Assembly (NCBI GenBank): GCA_034932685.1
Contig: JAYFOM010000015.1
Coordinates: forward strand, 3,346 to 67,345
Direction: 5' to 3'
DNA length: 64,000 nt
Origin: JAQUCI01 sp034932685
GTDB taxonomy: Bacteria > Bacillota_I > Bacilli_A > Erysipelotrichales > Erysipelotrichaceae
Part shown: in pieces, positions 8,346 through 16,075 of the stretch
Numbering within the stretch: the first letter of the stretch is position 1
How the letters are laid out: every line of letters begins with the position of its first letter
Program-made: the position numbers and the translations under genes
Notes under the pieces: model-generated
What the model saw: only the letters and a program-made list of their open reading frames with translations
Databases searched by the model: none
What the model was told of the DNA's origin: nothing

Positions 8346-8951
8346 ATGACTATCGGAGAGAGAATCAAGCAACGTCGACAACAACTTAATATGTCTCAAG
8401 CGCAACTAGCTTTAAAATTGAATTATCGTTCTCGCTCATCAATTAATAAGATTGAACTTAATCATAATGACATAACTCAATCAAAAGTTATAGCATTCGC
8501 TCAAGCCCTTAAAACAACTCCCGCTTATCTAATGGGCTGGGAAGAACATGATTATCCACCAGTCTCTTATCAACGTGATATAAGCTCGTTTGATTTTAAC
8601 CATTCGAACATGCAAGTTAGTGAAACCTCCGACATAATACGTTTACCTGAACATTTGTTCAACGCAAAAAGCGATTATTTTTATTATTATCTTAGCGACG
8701 ATGCCATGATAAACGATAACCTTTATCAAAATGATTTAGTTATAATTGAAAAAACAAACACCATTAATAATGGTGATACTGCTTTATTTATGAATGAAGA
8801 AATTATACTATGTCGTAAATATTTTGTTGATGAGGTAACTGGTATCATATCATTGATTGCCGCAAACGCTAAAATTACTCCCATAACCATTACTGCTAAA
8901 AAGGATATAGTTATTCTTGGAAAACTCTGCTTTGTATTATCAAAACGTTAA
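8346..8951 (+). CDS. XRE-family regulator with an S24/LexA-like C-terminal domain lacking the catalytic dyad
   Basis: 201 residues. Residues 1-65 form a clear XRE helix-turn-helix (G-E-R-I-K-Q-R-R...S-Q-A-Q-L-A...). Residues 110-201 follow the LexA/CI peptidase fold. In an ungapped comparison with LexA, the nucleophile position of the S-M motif is A120 (D-D-A-M) and the general-base lysine position is R157 (C-R-K-Y-F), though K158 is adjacent. The domain should therefore dimerise but not self-cleave, giving a repressor insensitive to RecA-type induction. Shine-Dalgarno AAGAGGTGA. It is transcribed divergently from the 7990-8202 gene, from a promoter overlapped by a palindrome. Confidence 0.82.
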   Translation: MTIGERIKQRRQQLNMSQAQLALKLNYRSRSSINKIELNHNDITQSKVIAFAQALKTTPAYLMGWEEHDYPPVSYQRDISSFDFNHSNMQVSETSDIIRLPEHLFNAKSDYFYYYLSDDAMINDNLYQNDLVIIEKTNTINNGDTALFMNEEIILCRKYFVDEVTGIISLIAANAKITPITITAKKDIVILGKLCFVLSKR

Positions 8952-8976
8952 AAATGATCACCAAGCGTGATCATTT
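8952..8976. terminator. bidirectional intrinsic terminator
   Basis: AAATGATCAC (8952-8961) pairs with GTGATCATTT (8967-8976) around a 5-nt loop. It is flanked by T-rich sequence on both strands and separates the converging genes at 8346-8951 and 8971-9543. The stem includes the stop codon of the minus-strand gene. Confidence 0.8.
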
Positions 8977-9543
8977 ATCTTTTAGTAGGGGTTTAAGTTC
9001 ATAGATACTGTCAAACATTGTAATATAAACATACATCTTTTCATCAAGCTCATAAATCAAAATTGTTGTATCAACACCACATAAAGCGATGACTTCGACA
9101 TGATAAGCTTCAACTGTCATTTCGTTTAGATAAATATCCCCTAAATCATACTTATTTAGATAATCATTATCTTGATCAGCACGACTATTTACCCATGCAC
9201 TATTAACATCAACACATCCAGTTGCACTGATATTCTCATCATTTTCAGCATCCGAATTCATTTCAAACATTTTATATGAACGATCACTACCATAATATAA
9301 ACCATCATTGTTTACTGGATGTAACTGATTAATACCAACTGCTGATACTAACAAGGTAAATGACGCGTATGTTACTGCTTTTTGATAATAGAGCGAACGT
9401 TTGTTTTTTAATTTTTTAACGATATTAAATTCTCTTTGCTTGTTTTCTAAAAGTTCTTCCCAAGTACGATTACGAAGGTAAAGTATTGTTAGAACGATCA
9501 AAGTAATGAAAACGATGATCAACCAAATATAGAAAATTTCCAT
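8971..9543 (-). CDS. membrane protein encoded with a LytTR regulator
   Basis: 190 residues, family not recognised. A strong membrane segment covers about residues 4-23, followed by a basic stretch (R-N-R-T-W...K-K-L-K-N-K-R) and a weaker hydrophobic segment near 55-72. The remainder (about 75-190) is acidic and probably lies outside the membrane, with cysteines near 109 and 154 that could form a disulfide. It follows the LytTR gene by 2 nt and has a GGGAGG Shine-Dalgarno, so they form one unit. By analogy with LytTR regulatory systems, where a membrane protein restrains the regulator, it may be the sensor or inhibitor; that is inference. Confidence 0.5.
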   Translation of the reverse strand: MEIFYIWLIIVFITLIVLTILYLRNRTWEELLENKQREFNIVKKLKNKRSLYYQKAVTYASFTLLVSAVGINQLHPVNNDGLYYGSDRSYKMFEMNSDAENDENISATGCVDVNSAWVNSRADQDNDYLNKYDLGDIYLNEMTVEAYHVEVIALCGVDTTILIYELDEKMYVYITMFDSIYELKPLLKDK

Positions 9544-9545
9544 TT

Positions 9546-10070
9546 TTACCTCCCTCTAAGATAATCTTTGAATGCTTTAGTGTAGCTACGATTAACCTCA
9601 AGCGTTTGATCGTTACTTAAGATAATCATTAATTTACCATTAAGTGCTGATCTTATCGCTGTAATTTTGGTCACATTGACGATAAGGCTTTTACTAATAC
9701 GAAAGAAACCAAAGGTACTCAATTTTTCTATAAGCTCATAAAGTCTAATATTAAGCTTAACTTCTTTATCTTTAATATAAGCATAGATATCATTTCCAAA
9801 TGACTCAACATAATCAATGTCATTAATTAAGATCTTAACTTCACCACGCTGTGTTTTGCCATACAAATGAATTGGTGAGACATTAGTAAAGAAACTGATC
9901 TTGCTTTTGACACTATCGATGTTTTCAATTTTAAACATCAAATTAATCTTATCATCTTCCTGATCTTGCAATGCATTACATAAAACGATATCATATGGTT
10001 CGCTTTCATTGATACCTAGTGTTTGTTTAATGATTTCTTTTTCCGCAGTTGGAAACTTGATCTTAAACAC
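9546..10070 (-). CDS. LytTR-domain transcriptional regulator without a receiver domain
   Basis: The C-terminal half (about residues 75-174) is a LytTR DNA-binding domain. It has the D-I-x-Y-V-E-S-F-G-N beta-strand entry, the F-F-R-I-S-K-S-L-I-V-N region and the L-E-V-N-R-S-Y-T-K end. The N-terminal part is short and is not a phospho-acceptor domain. The chosen start is GTG at 10070, because a GGAGG lies 6 nt upstream; an earlier in-frame GTG at 10091 has no Shine-Dalgarno. It is followed by a membrane protein gene 2 nt away and lies 88 nt downstream of fmt. Such pairs resemble LytTR regulatory systems controlling cell-surface or competence genes. Confidence 0.78.
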   Translation of the reverse strand: MFKIKFPTAEKEIIKQTLGINESEPYDIVLCNALQDQEDDKINLMFKIENIDSVKSKISFFTNVSPIHLYGKTQRGEVKILINDIDYVESFGNDIYAYIKDKEVKLNIRLYELIEKLSTFGFFRISKSLIVNVTKITAIRSALNGKLMIILSNDQTLEVNRSYTKAFKDYLRGR

Positions 10071-10158
10071 GGATAACCTCCAGTTACCCACTTACATCAT
10101 ATGTAAATGGTAATCTTTTACAATAATTTCGTGATGAGTTGCTAATTTAGTGAATATG

Positions 10159-11094
10159 TTACATAAATCGCTTGTTGATAAGGCTTTTACCTTGTCCGTT
10201 GATGAAGTCCCTCGCACTTATAATGTTGCGACCTTCCACTTGCAGTTTCTTGATTAACAATAACCTATTAGCGACGGCAATGGCTAAAGCACCATTATTA
10301 ATACCAACTAAAGTACCATTTTGATGTGCTGTTTCCTCTTGTGATAACATAACTTCATGAAATCTAACCTTAACATTATCAATAATGCCATAACCAACAG
10401 GCCATGGAATAAGTCCACGAATATGGTTATATACACTTAGATAATCACGATCAAAGGAAATAAATTCTTCTTCTTTGCTTATATTATAGCCGAATGTTAC
10501 TTGACTTTCATCTTGCTCTGTTTCGTTGATTATACCAAGGAAAAGATCTGGTAATACCTCTGGTAATAATTCTTGAGCACAAATGATGAGTTTCTCTTGA
10601 AGTGTAGCAACATTGTCATGTTTTTCAATAACTACTTCTTTTTGTTTTATAATAGCCCCAGCATCCATTTTTTGTGCCATTCTCATGATGGTTACGCCAG
10701 TCTTATCATCACCATTGATAATAGCACGATGCATAGGAGCTCCCCCTCTAAGTCTTGGCAAAAGTGAAGCATGAACGTTTATGCATAGATACTTTTCAAT
10801 CAACTCTTTAGGGATAATCTGACCATAAGCACAAGTTAGTATGATATCAGGCTTAAGTTCATCAATGAATTGATAGTCTTCTTTTATCTTATAAGGTTGG
10901 AAAACAATAAGGTTGTATTCAACTGCTACCTTTTTTACAGGTGTCATTTCAAGTATCTGCTTACGCCCTACTAGTTTATCTGGTTGACTAATAACAGCAG
11001 CTACATTGTATCCGCTCACTAATAAAAAAGTTAATATCTTTTCAGCAAAATAAGGTGTACCCATAAAGAGTATTTTTTTAGCGTTGTTTTTCAT
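10159..11094 (-). CDS. fmt: methionyl-tRNA formyltransferase
   Basis: Formylates initiator Met-tRNA using 10-formyl-tetrahydrofolate. The N terminus has the F-M-G-T-P motif, the catalytic core shows the N-V-H-A-S-L-L-P-R-L-R-G-G-A-P signature at about residues 107-121, and the C-terminal OB-like tRNA-binding domain is complete (311 residues, normal). It stands apart from def and priA, its usual neighbours. There is no Shine-Dalgarno, and a TATAAT hexamer ends 6 nt before the ATG, so the mRNA probably begins at the start codon. Confidence 0.94.
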   Translation of the reverse strand: MKNNAKKILFMGTPYFAEKILTFLLVSGYNVAAVISQPDKLVGRKQILEMTPVKKVAVEYNLIVFQPYKIKEDYQFIDELKPDIILTCAYGQIIPKELIEKYLCINVHASLLPRLRGGAPMHRAIINGDDKTGVTIMRMAQKMDAGAIIKQKEVVIEKHDNVATLQEKLIICAQELLPEVLPDLFLGIINETEQDESQVTFGYNISKEEEFISFDRDYLSVYNHIRGLIPWPVGYGIIDNVKVRFHEVMLSQEETAHQNGTLVGINNGALAIAVANRLLLIKKLQVEGRNIISARDFINGQGKSLINKRFM

Positions 11095-11100
11095 GTTTGT

Positions 11101-11106
11101 ATTATA
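11101..11106 (-). promoter_or_regulatory. extended -10 giving a leaderless fmt transcript
   Basis: On the minus strand T-G-A-TATAAT is followed by six bases and then the fmt ATG (11094). Initiation usually occurs about 7 nt after the -10, which is the A of the ATG. No Shine-Dalgarno lies between them. Confidence 0.62.
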
Positions 11107-11130
11107 TCATATATTTAAATAAGCTTATTC

Positions 11131-11163
11131 TAACTTTAATACTGTAAAGTTAATTGCTATAAT
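11131..11163 (+). promoter_or_regulatory. promoter with an inverted-repeat operator for the SIS-domain gene
   Basis: TAACTTTA (11131-11138) and TAAAGTTA (11145-11152) are perfect complements with 6 bp between them. TATAAT is at 11158-11163 and the -35 position (11135-11140) falls inside the repeat. The arrangement suggests repression, possibly by an amino-sugar-responsive regulator not present in this window. Confidence 0.6.
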
Positions 11164-11186
11164 GTATTAATCAAGGGAGAATGTTT

Positions 11187-12239
11187 ATGAACAAAGATAA
11201 TTCAATTATGTATGCTGAAATATTGGAGCAACCAATAAAAGTAGCCAACTCGCTAGAAGTTAATTTACCAATTATCAAAGCAATAGCTGAAGAAGTCGCG
11301 AAAAGAAAAATTAAGACCGTTGTTTTCGCTGCTCGCGGTTCAAGTGAACATGCTTGTCAGGTAGCAAAATATCTATTTGAAACCTATTGTGGGATGATTG
11401 CCTCCATTAGCTCACCATCAGTGATAACTCATTATCATGGTAATATTGATCTTAGCAATGTTTTAACGATTGCCGTATCGCAATCTGGAGGTGCTCAAGA
11501 TGTATTTGAAGTTATGCAAAAGACAGTTGAACAAGGTGGACTATGCGTATCGATAACCAATGAACGTGATAGCATCATGGCTAATATCGGTCAATATCGC
11601 TTAAATCTTGAGTGTGGAAAAGAAAACAGTATCACCGCCGCTAAATCATATATGTGTCAATTATCACTTTTAATCGCATTAGCCGCAAATATTAGTCAAG
11701 ACCATAATCTATTATCTTTGATAAATGAGATTCCATCAATCGTCAATAAGTCGATTATTTCACTTGAGCCACAAATTGTAGCCTTAGTTAAATACATTCG
11801 TAATACTGATAAATTACTGATTATTGCCCGTGGGCTATTATATGGTCTTGCACTTGAAACTGAACTAAAAATCCAAGAAACATGTTATTTGGACGCAAGA
11901 ACATACGCTTCAAGTGATTACCGTCATGGTCCTGTCGCGACTACGCAACGTTTTGTGCCAGTTATCTTCTTTGTAGGTGACAGTAAAACTGATGAATGTG
12001 TCATAACATTGAATCAAAGACTAAAATCGGAGTATGACATATTCAGTATTGTCGTTACTAATAAAGATAATATTGAAAATGCAGATATTCACATTAAGAT
12101 CGATCAAGCTTATGATGGTATCAAAGCCGTTATTTCAATAGCTGTTTTCTCACAAATGTTATCTTGTCTACTATCGATAGCTCGTGGCTATAATCCTGAT
12201 GCTCCTATTGGAGTTAGTAAACACACGGTTACTAGATAA
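11187..12239 (+). CDS. double SIS-domain sugar-phosphate deaminase/isomerase (GlmS-like, no glutaminase domain)
   Basis: About 350 residues forming two SIS folds. The first has A-A-R-G-S-S-E-H-A and S-Q-S-G-G-A-Q-D-V; the second has A-R-G-L-L-Y-G-L-A-L-E-T-E-L-K-I-Q-E and a Y-R-H-G-P motif. This matches the isomerase half of GlmS. Free-standing versions act as glucosamine-6-phosphate deaminases (NagB-II) or fructosamine-6-phosphate deglycases. With nagA nearby and no classical nagB seen, deamination of GlcN-6-P is the best guess. The second ATG (11187) is chosen because GGGAG lies 7 nt upstream; the first ATG is only 1-2 nt from it. Confidence 0.75.
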   Translation: MNKDNSIMYAEILEQPIKVANSLEVNLPIIKAIAEEVAKRKIKTVVFAARGSSEHACQVAKYLFETYCGMIASISSPSVITHYHGNIDLSNVLTIAVSQSGGAQDVFEVMQKTVEQGGLCVSITNERDSIMANIGQYRLNLECGKENSITAAKSYMCQLSLLIALAANISQDHNLLSLINEIPSIVNKSIISLEPQIVALVKYIRNTDKLLIIARGLLYGLALETELKIQETCYLDARTYASSDYRHGPVATTQRFVPVIFFVGDSKTDECVITLNQRLKSEYDIFSIVVTNKDNIENADIHIKIDQAYDGIKAVISIAVFSQMLSCLLSIARGYNPDAPIGVSKHTVTR

Positions 12240-12252
12240 TCTATTTGTTTTG

Positions 12253-12281
12253 TTGCTTTTTAAAAAGTCGTTTGCTATAAT
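12253..12281 (+). promoter_or_regulatory. promoter of rpsT
   Basis: TTGCTT (12253-12258), a 17-bp spacer, then TATAAT (12276-12281), about 30 bp before the rpsT ATG, which has a GGGAGGT Shine-Dalgarno. Confidence 0.82.
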
Positions 12282-12310
12282 TCATAAGTAACAATAACGG
12301 GAGGTAAAGA

Positions 12311-12574
12311 ATGCCTAATATTAAATCGCAGAAAAAACGTTCAATTACCAATATAAAACGTAATGCAGCAGCTAAAGCGCAAAAATCTGAGTTAAAAACT
12401 TTGATTAAAAATGTATTAAAAGCTGTTGAAGCAAGCGATAAAGAAGCGGCTGTTTTAGCTTACAATGAGGTCTCAAGCAAACTGGATAAATCAATTACCA
12501 GTAACTTGCATCACAAAAACTATGTAAGCCGTCAAAAAGCACGTTTAAGCAAAGCAGTTAATAACGTTCAATAA
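12311..12574 (+). CDS. rpsT: 30S ribosomal protein bS20
   Basis: An 87-residue, Lys-rich helical-bundle protein that binds 16S rRNA in the 30S body. It shows the family's P-N-I-K-S-Q-K-K-R start and the H-K-N-Y-V-S-R-Q-K-A-R-L end. Transcription is from its own promoter, opposite to most neighbours, and ends at the terminator at 12580-12600. In Bacilli rpsT sits next to holA; here sdaA and a malic enzyme gene have come between them. Confidence 0.96.
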   Translation: MPNIKSQKKRSITNIKRNAAAKAQKSELKTLIKNVLKAVEASDKEAAVLAYNEVSSKLDKSITSNLHHKNYVSRQKARLSKAVNNVQ

Positions 12575-12579
12575 AAAAT

Positions 12580-12600
12580 AAAAGGTCTGTGACCTTTTTA
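12580..12600. terminator. bidirectional intrinsic terminator between rpsT and the malic enzyme gene
   Basis: AAAAGGTC (12580-12587) pairs with GACCTTTT (12591-12598) around a 3-nt loop, with T-runs on both strands. It serves the converging genes on either side. Confidence 0.85.
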
Positions 12601-13764
12601 TTTTTGTGCTACATTTGTTTCATAAGCTGCTTTTACTACCGCTTCACTAACTTTTGCCACAACTCTTTGATCAAACACTGAAGGGATGATGAAATCACTG
12701 CTCAACTCATCATCACTCACTAAACTTGCTAAAGCATCAACTGCTGCAATTTTCATTGCTTCATTGATTGTCTTTGCCCTACTCATGAGTGCTCCTTTAA
12801 AAACACCAGGAAAAGCCAACAAATTATTAATTTGATTAGAAAAGTCGCTACGTCCAGTACCAATTACTGCAACATGAGCTGCTTTAGCTACATCGGGCAT
12901 CACCTCAGGCACTGGATTTGCCATCGCAAAGACAATCGCATTCTCATTCATTAAACTTAGCATATCAACATTCAATATATTACCTGCACTAACACCGATG
13001 AAAACATCGGCTTTTTTTAAGGCGTTGGTTAAATCGCCAGTAAGCTGCTTATTATTACAACGAGCTATTACACTTTGTCTTTTGTTTTCATTTTGTGTAT
13101 TATCTAAATTTAAAATTCCGATCTTATCAACAAACATTAAATCCTTAGCTTGCATATTCAATAACATTTCACCTATTGCCATACCAGCCGCACCAGCGCC
13201 ATTGATAATAATTCGACATGTTGTAATATCTTTTTTAACTAGTCTTAAGGCATTTTTTAAAGCAGCAGCCACAACTATTGCTGTTCCATGTTGATCATCA
13301 TGGAATACCGGAATATCTAATCTTTCTTTCAAACGTTCTTCTACTTCAAAACATCTTGGTGCAGCGATATCTTCTAGATTGATACCACCAAAATTTGCGG
13401 ATAACAAGGAAATTGTATTTACTAACTCGTTTACATCCTTTGTTTTAATACAAAGCGGTATAGCATCAATATTCGCAAACCTTTTAAACAATAAGCATTT
13501 TCCTTCCATTACAGGCATTGATGCTTCAGGTCCAATATCACCTAAGCCAAGTACCGCTGAACCATCGGTAATGACAGCTACCGTATTCCATCTTCTTGTA
13601 AGAACAAAGGATTTATCAGGATTGTTTTTAATCTCTAGGCATGCATCAGCCACGCCTGGTGTATAAGCTAAAGCCAGATCCTTCATGTCTTTTACTTCAA
13701 CCAATGCTTCAACACCGATTTTTCCCTGCCACTGATAGTGCTTCTTAAGTGCTTCAGACTTCAT
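12598..13764 (-). CDS. malic enzyme, oxaloacetate-decarboxylating
   Basis: Converts malate to pyruvate and CO2 with reduction of NAD(P). The short bacterial form, 388 residues, without a C-terminal phosphotransacetylase domain. Visible signatures are Y-T-P-G-V-A near residue 34, T-D-G-S-A-V-L-G-L-G-D-I-G-P near 67-80, the metal-binding H-D-D-Q-H-G-T-A at about 156-163, and the Rossmann motif G-A-G-A-A-G. Shine-Dalgarno GAGG. It lies 9 nt downstream of sdaA; both make pyruvate, so the two form a small pyruvate-generating unit after holA. Confidence 0.92.
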   Translation of the reverse strand: MKSEALKKHYQWQGKIGVEALVEVKDMKDLALAYTPGVADACLEIKNNPDKSFVLTRRWNTVAVITDGSAVLGLGDIGPEASMPVMEGKCLLFKRFANIDAIPLCIKTKDVNELVNTISLLSANFGGINLEDIAAPRCFEVEERLKERLDIPVFHDDQHGTAIVVAAALKNALRLVKKDITTCRIIINGAGAAGMAIGEMLLNMQAKDLMFVDKIGILNLDNTQNENKRQSVIARCNNKQLTGDLTNALKKADVFIGVSAGNILNVDMLSLMNENAIVFAMANPVPEVMPDVAKAAHVAVIGTGRSDFSNQINNLLAFPGVFKGALMSRAKTINEAMKIAAVDALASLVSDDELSSDFIIPSVFDQRVVAKVSEAVVKAAYETNVAQK

Positions 13765-13773
13765 GTTTTTACC

Positions 13774-15111
13774 TCACAGTTTAAAACTAAATATATCCTC
13801 ATCGTCGTCTTCCTTAGATATTAAATCATCGAGATCGCGATAGGTTGCTAATAAATCAATCGAACTATCATTTACTTTCTCTTGAGCTTTGATATCTTCA
13901 TCATCATTTATCTTAACTTCTATTGCTAAACCACCTAATGAAGTTTCTCTTAACTCAAGCGGAAGTTTCATACCAGTGTATTTCATCGTTCTTACAACAT
14001 CATCAAAACTTACGCGATTAAGTTTGATCATACCAACATGTTCAGCCAACATAGCATTATCAAGTGTTCTTAAAGTTGCAACAGCATTGCGTTCAATACA
14101 AGGAATGATAACATAGCCACCTACTGGATCACAGGTTAAACCTAAATGATGTTCAATACCAATTTCTGCGGCATACGCAATCAATTTATCACTTAATCCA
14201 TTAAAATAAGCAATCATGGCACTACCCATTGCACATGCTGTGCCAATTTCAGCTTGGCAACCTCCTACTGCTCCTGATATTGTAGCGTTATGTTTTATTA
14301 AGTTACCAAAGATACCAGCCAAAGCTAAACCTTTGATCAATTTATGCCTCGAGATCCCCACATTGTGATAATAGTGGTAAATAAGTGCTGCCATAACACC
14401 ACTTGCACCCATTGTTGGTGCAGCTACACATACTTTTCCAGCAGCATTTTCTTCACAAGCAGCATAAGCATAAGCTGACAGTAATAATCTTTGACGATTG
14501 ATCACATCATCCATAAAAGTAGCTTGTAAATGCAAAGCCTTAGCAACTCGTACAATCTTTAGTTTGCCTGGTAATATCCCCGTATTATTTAGACCATTAT
14601 CAACTGTTTTAAGCATTTGCTGCATGACTTCATTTAGATACTTCTTGATATCTTTATCAAAACGAAAAGCATAATCAGCCAAACTAATTCTGTTATCCTC
14701 GCAAAATGATAAAATGTTATTCATTGTTTGATGTGGATAAACCATATCATGCAGATGTAAATCTTCCTCATCAATATCAATACTTCCACCACCTAAAGAA
14801 TAGACAGTCCAACTTTTAACTTCGTTGCCATAAATATCAAATCCTTTTATTATCAAACCATTAGGAAATCTTCCTGGATAATCAACTTTAAACGCAATCG
14901 TACACATCTTAGGTGCTAATGTATCAATGATGATGTCATTGGTCGCATGTCCGACTCCGGTTAAAGCTAATGAACCAAAAAGTGTAACTTCAAAAAAGCT
15001 CGCTTCAGGATAGTGTTTAACAAATAGTCTACACGCTGTCTGTGGCGCAAGTGTGTGACTACTACTAGGACCTAAACCAATACGATATAATTCACGTAAT
15101 GATTCCATCAT
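13774..15111 (-). CDS. sdaA: L-serine dehydratase, iron-sulfur, single-chain type
   Basis: Deaminates L-serine to pyruvate using a [4Fe-4S] cluster. The beta domain carries G-P-S-S-S-H-T near residue 14; the alpha domain has S-G-A-V-G-G-C-Q-A-E-I-G, L-T-C-D-P-V-G-G and P-C-I-E-R-N, which contain the three cluster cysteines. Bacillus uses two subunits, whereas this is one 445-residue chain as in E. coli. The start overlaps the holA stop by 4 nt, so it has joined the competence/replication operon. A short acidic C-terminal tail (about the last 25 residues) goes beyond the conserved domain. Confidence 0.92.
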   Translation of the reverse strand: MMESLRELYRIGLGPSSSHTLAPQTACRLFVKHYPEASFFEVTLFGSLALTGVGHATNDIIIDTLAPKMCTIAFKVDYPGRFPNGLIIKGFDIYGNEVKSWTVYSLGGGSIDIDEEDLHLHDMVYPHQTMNNILSFCEDNRISLADYAFRFDKDIKKYLNEVMQQMLKTVDNGLNNTGILPGKLKIVRVAKALHLQATFMDDVINRQRLLLSAYAYAACEENAAGKVCVAAPTMGASGVMAALIYHYYHNVGISRHKLIKGLALAGIFGNLIKHNATISGAVGGCQAEIGTACAMGSAMIAYFNGLSDKLIAYAAEIGIEHHLGLTCDPVGGYVIIPCIERNAVATLRTLDNAMLAEHVGMIKLNRVSFDDVVRTMKYTGMKLPLELRETSLGGLAIEVKINDDEDIKAQEKVNDSSIDLLATYRDLDDLISKEDDDEDIFSFKL

Positions 15112-16067
15112 CTTGTTGCCTCAATCAAAAACAGTTCAAATCCAAGTTGTTTCTCAATAATGCCACCTTTGATATTTTGATCCAACTTTGATAGTTCAGC
15201 TAATAAACCAAGAATTCTGGTTGGTGATGTAAAACGACAGTTACCCAATGTTATATTAACTCTTGCAATCTTAGCATTAAGCATATCCGCAATTTGTTGA
15301 TTATCATATTTACGAGCAAGGACACTACATTGATACATAAATCGAAACTGAGCAGCCAATATTGCTACAAGCTCAATCGGATCATGTTTCATGATCGCAA
15401 GATCTCGCCAAGCATCAATGGCTAATTTCAAATTACGTTTTACAACCGCATTGACCATGATAAAAACATTATCATCAAGTGAGCGTGCAATAAGTCTTTG
15501 GATTTCAGTTTTTCCCAATCTACCATTATATAGAATCAACTTATCAAGCTCAGTTTTCCAATTCGCAATACTATTTGGTAAACGCCCAATTAGTTCTTTA
15601 AATCCATCTTGATCAATAACAACCTTATGCATCTTTAAGTCTTTCATAACTAAATTTTCAAATGCTTCAGCAGTAAGAGCGTTAACCTTTATTGTTTGAC
15701 ATTCTTTGGTAAGCAATTTAAATATTTTACGACGTTGATCGATCGTTTCTTGATCGGTAAGTTCAACATAGAATATCAAAGTAGTAAAATCTGATGAATC
15801 ATGAAGATAGGCAGATAAACGATCGACTTGATCATCGCTTAATGTAACATTAAATAGAAAACTGGGATTATTAACCACTACAACTTTCGAATCGCCAAAT
15901 AATGATATCATGTTGGCATCTTCAATAATTCTTTCAATATCAAAATCCGCAGCCATTCCATCATAATAAACCACGCTAAGATGATCAGTCGAATCATCAC
16001 TTTTAATAATTTTTCTTAGTTCTTGTTTTAGCAAATATCCTTCATTGCCATATATAAAATAATTCAT
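15108..16067 (-). CDS. holA: DNA polymerase III delta subunit (clamp-loader wrench)
   Basis: 319 residues. HolA opens the beta clamp within the clamp loader. The sequence is divergent, as is usual, but the N-terminal Y-G-N-E-G-Y-L-L start, the hydrophobic A-N-M-I-S-L-F-G-D-S-K-V-V-V strand, and the C-terminal Q-F-R-F-M-Y-Q domain match the family. Its place directly after comEA-comEC is the standard Firmicutes order. Shine-Dalgarno GGTGAT. Confidence 0.9.
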   Translation of the reverse strand: MNYFIYGNEGYLLKQELRKIIKSDDSTDHLSVVYYDGMAADFDIERIIEDANMISLFGDSKVVVVNNPSFLFNVTLSDDQVDRLSAYLHDSSDFTTLIFYVELTDQETIDQRRKIFKLLTKECQTIKVNALTAEAFENLVMKDLKMHKVVIDQDGFKELIGRLPNSIANWKTELDKLILYNGRLGKTEIQRLIARSLDDNVFIMVNAVVKRNLKLAIDAWRDLAIMKHDPIELVAILAAQFRFMYQCSVLARKYDNQQIADMLNAKIARVNITLGNCRFTSPTRILGLLAELSKLDQNIKGGIIEKQLGFELFLIEATR

Positions 16068-16075
16068 TTGATCAC

